The position numbers were made by a program, and so were the translations under genes. The notes below the pieces were generated by a model. It was not told where the DNA came from. It worked only from the letters and a program-made list of their open reading frames with translations, and did no database searches. From Acinetobacter puyangensis (lineage in GTDB: Bacteria; Pseudomonadota; Gammaproteobacteria; Pseudomonadales; Moraxellaceae), in assembly GCF_900096995.1 (NCBI RefSeq), contig NZ_OANT01000001.1, positions 620,001 through 684,000 of the forward strand: a stretch of DNA of 64,000 nt. The letters are read 5' to 3'. Of the stretch, positions 28,452 through 36,931 are shown piece after piece (within the stretch, counting starts at the first letter, position 1; each line of letters opens with the position of its first letter).

Positions 28452-29282
28452 ATGGAAATAATTGAGAAGCATGCTTCATTTGGTGGTTGGCAAGAAGTAT
28501 ATAAACATCATTCTGAAGTACTGAAATGTTCAATGAAGTTTGCAATTTATATTCCACCACATGAGAAAGATGAAAAATTACCCGTAATCTATTGGCTTTC
28601 TGGTCTTACTTGCAATGAACAAAACTTTATTACTAAAGCAGGTGCGCAAAAATATGCTGCAGAGAATAAAGTCATTATTGTTGCTCCAGATACTAGCCCA
28701 CGAGGTGAGAGCATCTCAGATGATGAAGCTTATGATTTAGGGCAAGGCGCAGGTTTTTATGTTAATGCAACTCAAGAGCCTTGGTCAGAAAATTATAAAA
28801 TGTATGATTATATTGTAGATGAGTTAAGGGCAATAATTGATAGCAACTTTCCTACAAATAAAGTTCAAAGTATTATGGGGCATAGTGCTGGTGGACATGG
28901 GGCATTAGTCATTGGTTTAAGAAATCCTGATATATACAAGAGCATTTCTGCATTTTCGCCAATAGTTGCACCCTCTCAAGTTCCTTGGGGGGAAAAGGCA
29001 TTTACTGCTTATCTTGGTAAAGATCAGGCTTTATGGTCTGATTATGATGCTGTCGAGCTAATCAAATCTAGTTCCGTGAAGATGCCTATTTTAGTTGATC
29101 AAGGTAGTGAAGATTCTTTCCTAAAAGAACAGTTGAAGCCTGAAATCTTAGCAGATGTATGTAGAGAGAAAGACTATCCAGTTACTTTAAACATGAGAGA
29201 TGGATATGATCATAGTTATTATTTTATAGCTAGTTTTATAGAAAATCATATAAAATTTCACACATCTTATCTCATTAATTAG
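28452..29282 (+). CDS. fghA: S-formylglutathione hydrolase, island-encoded intact copy
   Basis: 276 aa from the ATG at 28452 (MEIIEKHASFGGW). The ORF is open further upstream, but homology starts here. The full esterase D family pattern is present: KCSMKFAIYIPP, GLTCNEQNF, the nucleophile elbow IMGHSAGGHGA, an Asp in ILVDQGSEDSF and a His in DGYDHSYYF. It is clearly homologous to the split host gene but diverged throughout and uses AT-rich codons like its island neighbours, so it is not a recent duplication of the host copy. It should replace the function lost by insertion. A promoter may lie in the 58 nt after the HNH gene. Confidence 0.93.
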   Translation: MEIIEKHASFGGWQEVYKHHSEVLKCSMKFAIYIPPHEKDEKLPVIYWLSGLTCNEQNFITKAGAQKYAAENKVIIVAPDTSPRGESISDDEAYDLGQGAGFYVNATQEPWSENYKMYDYIVDELRAIIDSNFPTNKVQSIMGHSAGGHGALVIGLRNPDIYKSISAFSPIVAPSQVPWGEKAFTAYLGKDQALWSDYDAVELIKSSSVKMPILVDQGSEDSFLKEQLKPEILADVCREKDYPVTLNMRDGYDHSYYFIASFIENHIKFHTSYLIN

Positions 29283-29299
29283 TTAACGAATTTTATGTT

Positions 29300-29352
29300 A
29301 GGAAGAATTTTTTTATTAAATTTGTTAATATACAAGTATAAGAGTTCTTCCT
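29300..29352. promoter_or_regulatory. Inverted repeat upstream of defence-like operon
   Basis: AGGAAGAA at 29300-29307 and TTCTTCCT at 29345-29352 flank a 37-nt AT-rich stretch ahead of the MBL gene. The promoter of the operon is expected here. It could be an operator or a weak terminator of the preceding gene; a clear -35/-10 pair was not found. Confidence 0.3.
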
Positions 29353-29370
29353 ACTGATTAAGAGTCGAAT

Positions 29371-30435
29371 ATGCCTATAAATATTAGAATGCTTCAAGCA
29401 AATCATGGGGATTGTTTTTTAATAAGTCATGTAGATGGCGATAAGATATATAATATATTAATAGATGGTGGAACTAAAACCACCTTTAGTAAAGGGCATC
29501 GTCAACGTGTTGAAGGTCCATTACGTAAGTTGTTAAATGAATTAAAAGAACAGAAACAATGCATTGATCTTCTAATACTTACCCATTTTGATGATGACCA
29601 TATTGGAGGATTAATTAGAGGATTTGAAACTGAGGGTTACTTACAAGAAATGGTGAAGAAAGTTTGGTTTAACTCATCATTAGCTATAACTAATTATTTT
29701 GAATGTGAAGAAATTAAAGAAAATAATATATTGATTGCCAGCGATACTGCTCAAACAACACCAGATCAAGGTGCAACTTTAGAAAAATTATTACTTAGAA
29801 TTGGATGTGAACTCGTACCAATATTAACAACAGGAGAGGAAACTAAATTTGGTCCTTTTACATTTAAAATATTATCACCAACTAAAGAAGTATTGAGAAA
29901 ACTAGTATGTATTTGGCCTAAAGAAGAAAGTGATGCTGAGACATCAGGTGTAGTAAATGATTATCACCTGACTTTTAATGATTTGCTAGTTGATGAAAAT
30001 TTTGAAGAAGATGATTCATTAGCAAATGAAAGTTCAATAGCATTTATACTAGAAGCTGACGAAAAAAAACTATTATTTTTAGGTGATGCTCATAATAAAA
30101 CAATAATTAATAGTCTAAAAAATTTAGGGTATGATGAAAATAATAAATTAAGTGTAGAAATAATGAAAGTATCACACCATGCAAGTAAAAATAATACAAG
30201 TATAGAATTACTTAATACTCTTAAGGTTGGGAACTTTCTTATTTCAACAAATGCAAGAAAAAAAGGTTCAGCAAGTAAAAAAACTATTTCAAAAATAATA
30301 AAAACCCATAATAAAAGTTTAATTTGGTTTAATTATAAAAATGTTATTGAGGAGATGATTTTAAATGAAAGCGATAAAGATTTATATAAAGATATATTGG
30401 TAGAGTTCGATGAATCTAGTGGACTAAAAATATGA
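29371..30435 (+). CDS. ComEC-like metallo-beta-lactamase-fold hydrolase, putative Lamassu effector
   Basis: 354 aa, no signal peptide. The MBL motifs are complete: LTHFDDDHIGG with H72, D74, D76 and H77, LLFLGDAH, and VSHHASKNNTS as in ComEC-type nuclease domains. An inserted acidic region (DENFEEDDSLAN) precedes the second metal motif. First gene of a four-gene operon whose last member is an SMC-like ATPase; the stop overlaps the next start (ATGA). In Lamassu / ABC-three-component systems such hydrolases are effectors released or activated by the ATPase. That role is inferred from context. Likely substrates are nucleic acids or nucleotides. Confidence 0.8.
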   Translation: MPINIRMLQANHGDCFLISHVDGDKIYNILIDGGTKTTFSKGHRQRVEGPLRKLLNELKEQKQCIDLLILTHFDDDHIGGLIRGFETEGYLQEMVKKVWFNSSLAITNYFECEEIKENNILIASDTAQTTPDQGATLEKLLLRIGCELVPILTTGEETKFGPFTFKILSPTKEVLRKLVCIWPKEESDAETSGVVNDYHLTFNDLLVDENFEEDDSLANESSIAFILEADEKKLLFLGDAHNKTIINSLKNLGYDENNKLSVEIMKVSHHASKNNTSIELLNTLKVGNFLISTNARKKGSASKKTISKIIKTHNKSLIWFNYKNVIEEMILNESDKDLYKDILVEFDESSGLKI

Positions 30436-31700
30436 ACAGACATGATTTTATGACAGTAAATAGTGTAATAGTTAATGATGGAAGTGGTGTTTTAGTTAAT
30501 GCCATGACAGAAGACTATACGTATGTTTTAACTGCAAAACATGCTGTTTTAGAAAGTAATGTGGTAAAGAGAATAGATGGATCATATATTAATGTTTTAG
30601 ACGTTTTTAAACATGAAAATGATAAAATAGATTGCGCAATTTTGATTGTTGATTATCAACCTGATATTAAGCAGAAGACACATTACATAGGAAGCTTACC
30701 TGATTTAGCTTCATTGGTTTTAGTTGGATATCCGATCTGTAGGCGAAATGCAGATGATAAAATTAGACATCAGAATGGAACTTTTGTAGAACACTTAAAT
30801 AATGAATTTGTTTTGAGTGCTGACGGTATTCCTGGTCAAGACATAATTATGGGAATGTCTGGAGGAGGTGTATATTTTATAGAGAATGATAATGCATATT
30901 TAATCGGTATAGAACATAGAATGGATGGAACTATTAGAGAAGAATTTTTTGGTAGGTTGAAATGTAACTCTTTAGCTTTATTTGATGAGATTATCCAAAA
31001 TTATAAAATTCCACCAATGATTCCAAGTTTTTTAGAGTGTTTTTCACGAATTAAAGATGATATTTTTAAATTTAATGTTGTAAAGTCATCGAATGTTGAA
31101 AAACTTAAATCCTATTTAAATCATATTGCTGAAAATTTGATTAAAGATGGTTTATCACCATATATTATAATGCAGAGATACAATGAACAATTAGTACTAC
31201 TAACGAAAAATATTGAGCATTTAAAAGAAAAAGAACTATGGATAGCATATTGTGAGTTTTTAATTATATGTTTGATTGTAGATTCTCCTCAAATAGCAGA
31301 TGAAAACTATTTAAATGGTTTGGATGGAAAAAGAAGATTGCTTTATTATAATTCAACTGAAAATTGGACTCGCAAACTACAAGAAATATTAATTTATGCA
31401 CAAAGTGTTTTTATTGATAAAGGGACTTTGATTATTAGTTCTCCAGAGTCACATGCAATGTTATATCCTCATAAAGAAACTTTAGCTGATGTTGTAGATG
31501 ACATTTCACAAATTCCTCTAGATGGTTATGGAGATGAAATAGATAATACATATGAAAAACTTTATGAAAATTTGGTGATTACACATTTACAAACATTAAA
31601 TAATCATTGTGTTTCACAACATGAATATAAGTATAGAGATTTAAAACCTCGTGAAATGATTAATTTCTTTAAAGGATCATATTATGAAATTATTAAATGA
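30432..31700 (+). CDS. Trypsin-like protease with large C-terminal domain, putative Lamassu effector
   Basis: 422 aa. The N-terminal 200 residues form an S1 chymotrypsin-like domain with a full triad: H37 in VLTAKHAV, D67 in DKIDCAILIV and S143 in MGMSGGGVYF. No signal peptide is seen, so it acts in the cytoplasm. Residues about 205-422 are helical (FLECFSRIKDDIFKFN onward) and resemble the C-terminal domain shared by effectors of ABC-three-component systems, which links them to the ATPase complex; that match is by position and general character. Its stop overlaps the next gene by 17 nt. The pairing with a hydrolase fits the Lamassu subtype carrying both hydrolase and protease effectors. Confidence 0.78.
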   Translation: MNRHDFMTVNSVIVNDGSGVLVNAMTEDYTYVLTAKHAVLESNVVKRIDGSYINVLDVFKHENDKIDCAILIVDYQPDIKQKTHYIGSLPDLASLVLVGYPICRRNADDKIRHQNGTFVEHLNNEFVLSADGIPGQDIIMGMSGGGVYFIENDNAYLIGIEHRMDGTIREEFFGRLKCNSLALFDEIIQNYKIPPMIPSFLECFSRIKDDIFKFNVVKSSNVEKLKSYLNHIAENLIKDGLSPYIIMQRYNEQLVLLTKNIEHLKEKELWIAYCEFLIICLIVDSPQIADENYLNGLDGKRRLLYYNSTENWTRKLQEILIYAQSVFIDKGTLIISSPESHAMLYPHKETLADVVDDISQIPLDGYGDEIDNTYEKLYENLVITHLQTLNNHCVSQHEYKYRDLKPREMINFFKGSYYEIIK

Positions 31701-32226
31701 GCCGAAAAAAGTTGAATTTCTAGACTCCGAGTTTCAAGAATTTAAATTTGAGCTTTATTCATCATATATAGAAGACAAACTGTTTATTAGTTGTATTGTA
31801 TGCTGGAGCAATTCTATTAAAGATACTATTACTCGATGGAGTGAAGTACAAAGTATACTCTCATTAAACTATAAGTCTGAAAGGGAATATGCTAGGTGGA
31901 ATACTTATCTAATTTTTTTGAATGAAGAAAAAATACCTATTAATGAGAAGTATCGAATTGAAAATGATAAGTTTTCAGCTAGAAAAATTATTTTGGATGG
32001 ACTTGTAAAATTACCAACAATTTCAGAAGTTGAGCAATTAATTAATATTGAGTTACTTGGAGAGGATATGTACTTAATTAATAGTGAAAGTTTATGTGCA
32101 GAAGTTTCAACCCTTATAAATCCGAGTATTTATGAATTAATTAAAGATGTACCATTAGACTCTACAAAAGAATCTAAAAATATAAGAAGTAATGTACTCA
32201 ATGTTTTGTTCAGGATATTAAACTAA
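31684..32226 (+). CDS. Small middle component of ABC-three-component/Lamassu-like system
   Basis: 180 aa with no recognised catalytic motif. It has a mixed alpha/beta N terminus (FKFELYSSYIEDKLFISCIV) and a helical C terminus. Size and position directly between effector and SMC-like ATPase match LmuC, the middle component. The start lies 17 nt inside the protease gene, with AAGGATC nearby as ribosome-binding site. The stop overlaps the ATPase ATG by one base. Function in bridging effector and ATPase is inferred from known systems. Confidence 0.62.
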   Translation: MKLLNEPKKVEFLDSEFQEFKFELYSSYIEDKLFISCIVCWSNSIKDTITRWSEVQSILSLNYKSEREYARWNTYLIFLNEEKIPINEKYRIENDKFSARKIILDGLVKLPTISEVEQLINIELLGEDMYLINSESLCAEVSTLINPSIYELIKDVPLDSTKESKNIRSNVLNVLFRILN

Positions 32227-35200
32227 TGAAAATAAAAAAAGTTGAAATACAAGGTTTTAGAGCATATAAAACTAAGAGGGATGGTACATTTAACTTCAAA
32301 TTAAATGAAAATGACGTTTCAAATTTTATTGCAATATATGCACCAAATGGTTTTGGAAAAAGCTCATTTTATGATGCTGTTGAATGGGGTGTAACAGGGA
32401 ATATATCACGTTATATAACAGATAATAATAGAAAGTATAATGAACAAGCTGCAAGATCTACAAAACAAGATGGTGTTCCACAAATTATATTAAGAAATAA
32501 AGATGTAGATTCAAATATACAAACATATGTATCGCTTGAGACTACAATAGGGAATTTTTATAAACCTTGGGTAAAGCCCCGAGTTGATTCTATGGATTTG
32601 AAATTCAATGAATCAGATACTGATAAAAAATATATTTTTTTTAGAAATGTAGTATTGTCACAAGATAATATTGATAGATTTATTCGAGAGATAAAACCTG
32701 AGAATAGATATAAAAATTTTATGGAGGATTTTTGTGGTGATGTGGAGTATCTAAGAAGAAAATTAACAATTTTAATAAATGAAAATAAACAGAAAGTTGA
32801 TGATATTAATACAAAGAGGAAGTTGATATTAGAGGAACTTCAAATTCCTATTAATGAAAATGTTTTTGATGAGTATAATAGTTATGTAAGTGAAATCAAT
32901 AAGTCAGGTGAGACTTTACCATTGGTAACTAATGGTTTTGATTCAACCCTAGAACATGAGATAATTTCTATTTCTAATAGAAGAAAAATTGAAATTGAAA
33001 AAAATCTTAGTTATTTGGAATCAGTAAAAATAGTTTATATTGAATCCAAGTCTAAATTAAATGAATTTAAGTCTAAATTAGTTGGTTTGGATGAAATGAG
33101 TCGTAATTTAGATGTTTTAAACTCATCATTTGATAAAATAAATAAATATAATGAGTTGTATAATAGTTATCTAGTATATTCAAAAGATCTAGAGGGAGTT
33201 GTTGGTGAAATTTCTAAAACTGATGAAGTGTATGGTAATATTAATCAATATGAAATAATTGAAAAAAATATTCAGTCAAAATTAAAAGAATTGGAAATAA
33301 AGAAATTAGAAAAATTAAACTGTGAAAATAAAAACGAAGAATTAAGTAAGCTTTTAATTGATAATGAGGCTGAAATATTAAATTTAAATAGAGACATTCA
33401 CAACTTAGAGGAAAAATTTTATAATTCCGAATCAAAGTTTATAAAGTCCAGAGATTTAAGTGTTGAGATTTCCTCCTTAGATGTCGATATAAGTCTTGAT
33501 AATAAAATATTAGATTCTTTCAAGTTGGAAAAGAAAGTATTAGATGATGAGGTGGAGAAATTATTGAACTTTGATATCAGTATTAATGGAGTTATTTCAA
33601 ATAATATTGGAGTAATAGAATCTAATAATGATACCATTGAAAGTTTCTATCAAAATATTTCTAAATTAAGAAGTATAGAGCATACTGAAAACTATGTAAA
33701 AGAAGTACAGTCATCATTAAGTAAGCAAATGAATATTGCTGAAAAAATAGCATTACTAGGAGTTGAATATGTTGCTCTAAATGAGACAAGTATATGCCCT
33801 CTTTGTCAGCACAAGCACAATACACATAGTGATTTAAAGACTTTTATTGAAACTAATAATTTAGTTACTGAACTAGCACATTCAAATGCAGTGAAAATGG
33901 CTGAGTTGTTAGAGGAAAAAAATAATATTGAGGAAATGTTGAATCTAAACTTAAAGGAGTTTGAAAAATCTAAAAACAGTAAATTAGGATTTTTAAATGG
34001 TAGACTTGTTGAAATTAATAAAAAAATAAATGAGAAAAGTATTAAAATAAATAGTTCTATTAGTTTGATGTCTAAATTGAAAATTGATTATGATGATAAT
34101 TTGAAATATTTGGATTATATGGATCTTAATGATTTTATTAATAGTATTAAGCCTAAAATTGATTCTTTTAAAAAGACTCTTGTGGAAAAGCAAAATAGAG
34201 TTAGATCTCTTCGAGAAAGCATATCTAAGTTAAAAGATGATATTGGAAAACATGATAATGAATTGTCTTTAATTTTCAATAACATTGCCAATCTCAGAAT
34301 TAATTATTCTTATTATAGTGTTTTTGAATATTTGAAATCAAAGAATATAAGTGCTGATTTATTTAAATCTTCTTATGCTGATAAAGTTGAAAGTCTTTAC
34401 AGTACAAAAGAACATCTCAATAAACAGTTATTTAATATTTCTGGTGAATGTAATTTGTTGAAGGAAAATTTAATTGAAAGTAAAAATTGGATATCTTTAG
34501 ATGAATTAAATTTAAAAATTAATGATTTGAAGAATTTAATTTTTAGTGAAAACTTATATATAAATTCTTTTTGTAATGCAGTAAAATACAAATCAAATGA
34601 TAATAATTATTCTAAAATAGATGAATTTATTGATAATGCTGTTAATAGTATTGATTTAGAGATGAGTTTGGCTCGAAATTTAAGTTCTAAGTTTGATGTT
34701 ATATTGGGGCTTATTGCATCGATTAAACCTTATTCTAATAATCTTAAATTGAAGGAGGAGTTAAGTAGAATTGATAGTGAGTTAATTAAATATAATAATG
34801 TAGATGATAAATTGTCTAAAGAGCTTGGAAATGTTGTTGGGTATTTGTCTGAATATATTAAATCTTTTTTTTATACTGATTTAATTAATTCAATTTATAA
34901 AAAAATTGATCCGCATCCACATTTTAAGGAAGTTGTTTTTGAACCTGATTTTTCAGTTTTAGATAGGCCTTGCTTGAATATTCTAATCAAAGATGAAAAA
35001 GATCAAACAATTTCTCCAATTATTTATTTTAGTTCGGCTCAGTTAAATATACTTAGTTTAAGTGTTTTTCTCTCTCGTGCGATTCACGCTAAAGATAATT
35101 ATGGAAATGCCTTAAAGTTAATATTAATTGATGATCCAATTCAGGCTATGGACTCCATTAATATACTTTCAACAATTGATTTGCTAAGAAGTATTTCTTT

Positions 35201-35339
35201 GAGATTTGATAAGCAAATAATTATTTCTACACATGATGAGAATTTTTATCGTTTATTACAAAAGAAAGTCCCAACTCACTTTTTTAATTCTAAATTTTTT
35301 AGACTTAGTAGCTATGGAGTAGTTGAACAACAAGTTTAG
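32226..35339 (+). CDS. SMC/Rad50-like ABC ATPase with zinc-hook CxxC, LmuB-like
   Basis: 1037 aa. Walker A is YAPNGFGKSSFYDA with K45. Long coiled-coil arms flank a hinge with a Rad50-type zinc hook CPLC at residues 524-527. The C-terminal ATPase half has a signature-like SSAQLNILSLSVFLS around 936, Walker B LILIDDP with D969-D970, and an H-loop ISTHDE at H1003. This is the layout of LmuB in Lamassu and of the ATPase of ABC-three-component systems, which sense phage DNA structures and unleash the effectors. Last gene of the operon, followed by a strong terminator. Base composition is extremely AT-rich, consistent with transfer. Confidence 0.86.
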   Translation: MKIKKVEIQGFRAYKTKRDGTFNFKLNENDVSNFIAIYAPNGFGKSSFYDAVEWGVTGNISRYITDNNRKYNEQAARSTKQDGVPQIILRNKDVDSNIQTYVSLETTIGNFYKPWVKPRVDSMDLKFNESDTDKKYIFFRNVVLSQDNIDRFIREIKPENRYKNFMEDFCGDVEYLRRKLTILINENKQKVDDINTKRKLILEELQIPINENVFDEYNSYVSEINKSGETLPLVTNGFDSTLEHEIISISNRRKIEIEKNLSYLESVKIVYIESKSKLNEFKSKLVGLDEMSRNLDVLNSSFDKINKYNELYNSYLVYSKDLEGVVGEISKTDEVYGNINQYEIIEKNIQSKLKELEIKKLEKLNCENKNEELSKLLIDNEAEILNLNRDIHNLEEKFYNSESKFIKSRDLSVEISSLDVDISLDNKILDSFKLEKKVLDDEVEKLLNFDISINGVISNNIGVIESNNDTIESFYQNISKLRSIEHTENYVKEVQSSLSKQMNIAEKIALLGVEYVALNETSICPLCQHKHNTHSDLKTFIETNNLVTELAHSNAVKMAELLEEKNNIEEMLNLNLKEFEKSKNSKLGFLNGRLVEINKKINEKSIKINSSISLMSKLKIDYDDNLKYLDYMDLNDFINSIKPKIDSFKKTLVEKQNRVRSLRESISKLKDDIGKHDNELSLIFNNIANLRINYSYYSVFEYLKSKNISADLFKSSYADKVESLYSTKEHLNKQLFNISGECNLLKENLIESKNWISLDELNLKINDLKNLIFSENLYINSFCNAVKYKSNDNNYSKIDEFIDNAVNSIDLEMSLARNLSSKFDVILGLIASIKPYSNNLKLKEELSRIDSELIKYNNVDDKLSKELGNVVGYLSEYIKSFFYTDLINSIYKKIDPHPHFKEVVFEPDFSVLDRPCLNILIKDEKDQTISPIIYFSSAQLNILSLSVFLSRAIHAKDNYGNALKLILIDDPIQAMDSINILSTIDLLRSISLRFDKQIIISTHDENFYRLLQKKVPTHFFNSKFFRLSSYGVVEQQV

Positions 35340-35347
35340 AAATGTAA

Positions 35348-35377
35348 AGTCAGCTTGCTTTACAAGTTGACTCTTTT
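35348..35377 (+). terminator. Intrinsic terminator of the four-gene defence-like operon
   Basis: AGTCAGCTTG pairs with CAAGTTGACT (ten pairs, one G-T) around a CTTTA loop, followed by CTTTTATA. It begins 9 nt after the ATPase stop and separates it from a convergent gene. Confidence 0.75.
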
Positions 35378-35390
35378 ATATTCGTGAATT

Positions 35391-35879
35391 TTACTCTTCA
35401 AGATAGCTAATTAAAGAGCTTAATGCATTATATTTATTTTTTATAAGACGGATCTCTCTAGTTTTAATTTGCTTAAGTTGCTCAATTTTAAATTGTAAAT
35501 CAGGATAGCATCGTTTCAATTCATCATAAATATCAACCTCTTCTCTAAGGCTTAAAATTACTAATTCAAGTTGTTTTTGTTCTTTTACAAGTTCAAGAAT
35601 TGTATCATTTGTCTCTATACAGAATTGATCTCTGAGATTCATCATTCCATCTGTTTCTGTATATGTTGTATAGGGATTTTTAATATTATTAATTATCAAA
35701 TATCCTTCTTTTACAAGTCGCTGAACTAAACGATAGACATTTTGGTAATTGATATTATTGTTTTCTACCCCTAAAAGTATAACTTTACTAAATATATCAC
35801 TGACCTGAAACTCTGAGATTCGATAGCTACATAACACTCTCATAACTTGAGAAAAAAGTGGTAAAGATTCTAAGTTCAT
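35391..35879 (-). CDS. Putative winged-helix protein with coiled-coil tail
   Basis: 162 aa. Residues about 5-75 look like a winged helix (ISEFQVSDIF, NVYRLVQRLVKEGYLIINN). Residues about 90-162 are charged and helical, suited to dimerisation. It is not recognised as a named family. It is divergent from the XRE regulator gene with 87 nt between start codons, and a C-box-like operator lies in that gap, so the two are probably co-regulated. It could be a second island regulator or an effector under C-protein control. Confidence 0.55.
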   Translation of the reverse strand: MNLESLPLFSQVMRVLCSYRISEFQVSDIFSKVILLGVENNNINYQNVYRLVQRLVKEGYLIINNIKNPYTTYTETDGMMNLRDQFCIETNDTILELVKEQKQLELVILSLREEVDIYDELKRCYPDLQFKIEQLKQIKTREIRLIKNKYNALSSLISYLEE

Positions 35880-35902
35880 GCCAATCTTTGATAAATAATG
35901 AG

Positions 35903-35926
35903 GATTATAGTCCGTGGATTAAAACA
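35903..35926 (+). promoter_or_regulatory. C-box-like operator of a restriction-modification controller type
   Basis: Left half GATTATAGTC, centre CGTG, and a right half starting GATTAAAAC. From memory, known C-boxes have GACTTATAGTC-type halves around a GTCCGTG centre, and GATTATAGTC also occurs as a half-site in such operators. It lies 41 nt upstream of the XRE gene start, the expected position for autoregulation. The right half is less symmetric. Confidence 0.6.
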
Positions 35927-35966
35927 CTTCAATTCCTGATAGTTCTTGTATTTATGGTTATCAACT

Positions 35967-36176
35967 ATGAATACAGAATTAGCCTTGTCGATTGGCTCTA
36001 AAATTAGAGAGGCTCGAAAAAATAAATCAATAAGCCAAGAGCAGTTAGCATTATTGACAATAATTGATCGTAGTTATCTTGGGCGAATTGAAAGAGGAGA
36101 GGTGAGTGTGACCGTCGAAAAATTGGCTCAGATTGCCCATGTATTGAACGTAGATATAAAGAGTTTAATACCTTAG
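35967..36176 (+). CDS. XRE-family regulator resembling restriction-modification controller proteins
   Basis: 69 aa from the ATG at 35967; an upstream TTG is in frame but unlikely. It is a single helix-turn-helix domain: IGSKIREARKNKSISQEQLA, then LLTIIDRSYLGRIERGEVSV, then a C-terminal helix ending VDIKSLIP. Size and sequence pattern fit C proteins, dimeric autoregulators of type II restriction-modification operons. No methylase or endonuclease gene lies beside it, so the target in this island is unknown; the divergent winged-helix gene is the nearest candidate. Confidence 0.8.
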   Translation: MNTELALSIGSKIREARKNKSISQEQLALLTIIDRSYLGRIERGEVSVTVEKLAQIAHVLNVDIKSLIP

Positions 36177-36206
36177 CACATGCTTCAATTGAGCATCTAT
36201 TCAGTT

Positions 36207-36503
36207 CTAATAATGTCTTTTTCTCATTTTTAAATATTCTTTAATTGCCCATAAGAAGCTACCAACAAGAACTATTTCGAAAAAAGCGATACATCGCATT
36301 TTTTCGTAATGTTTTACGAAAATAGGGGTGAAATCAATAATAGACTTTGGTGTTTGATTAGCTTTTTCTAAAAGAAAATGTTGCATCCATTGGTCTAGAA
36401 AAATAAATAAAATCATGCCAAAACAAGGCAAAAGCAATATAGTTTTGCGTCTATGCAGAATTTCTAAAAATGTATAAAACTCATTAATCAACCAGTCTTT
36501 CAT
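36207..36503 (-). CDS. Small two-helix membrane protein
   Basis: 98 aa with hydrophobic stretches at about 22-40 (TILLLPCFGMILFIFLD) and 70-88 (CIAFFEIVLVGSFLWAI), separated by a polar loop, and basic ends. No family recognised. It is the last gene of the leftward recombinase block, 11 nt after the coiled-coil protein gene, so it is probably part of the same transcript. It may be cargo rather than mobility machinery. Confidence 0.55.
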   Translation of the reverse strand: MKDWLINEFYTFLEILHRRKTILLLPCFGMILFIFLDQWMQHFLLEKANQTPKSIIDFTPIFVKHYEKMRCIAFFEIVLVGSFLWAIKEYLKMRKRHY

Positions 36504-36514
36504 GAAGAATACCT

Positions 36515-36931
36515 CTAATTTTTGTTGATCTTAAAGCCTATGATTTTATTATCATTTTCCTCATTGAGGAACTGGTTTTCTCGCTTTAACCTATGATTTT
36601 CGAAAATTAAAGAGTTGATTTGGCTAAGTTGAACATCATATTTTTCCTGAAGTTCTTTTAATTGCTGCTTGAGCTTTAAAGCTTCATTTTGCATTACAAT
36701 TTTTGAGTTCTTCTTACTATATTCCTTACCAAGTCTTTTTGCTTCAGCTTCCCTAATATTATCTAATAACTCTGCAAGTTCAGGACGAGAGCGCTTTACA
36801 GCACCTCTTTTCAGACCAGCTTCTAGTGCTACCGTATCATTATTGATTTTTGAGCCTTTAGGTACTCTAATAGGCGTATTTACAATTAGACGATTCAGCG
36901 CTTCATTAAGATTCACCAAAGCTTTAGACAT
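36515..36931 (-). CDS. Small coiled-coil partner of the recombinases (TnpC-like)
   Basis: 138 aa. The N-terminal half is polar with a possible DNA-binding helical region (NNDTVALEAGLKRGAVKRSR). Residues about 78-125 form a clear coiled coil with heptad Leu/Ile. Its start overlaps the 666-aa recombinase stop by 8 nt. In Tn554-type elements a small TnpC follows TnpA and TnpB, and Gamma-Mobile-Trio loci also combine recombinase genes with a companion protein. Role inferred: orientation, frequency or specificity of integration. Confidence 0.6.
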   Translation of the reverse strand: MSKALVNLNEALNRLIVNTPIRVPKGSKINNDTVALEAGLKRGAVKRSRPELAELLDNIREAEAKRLGKEYSKKNSKIVMQNEALKLKQQLKELQEKYDVQLSQINSLIFENHRLKRENQFLNEENDNKIIGFKINKN

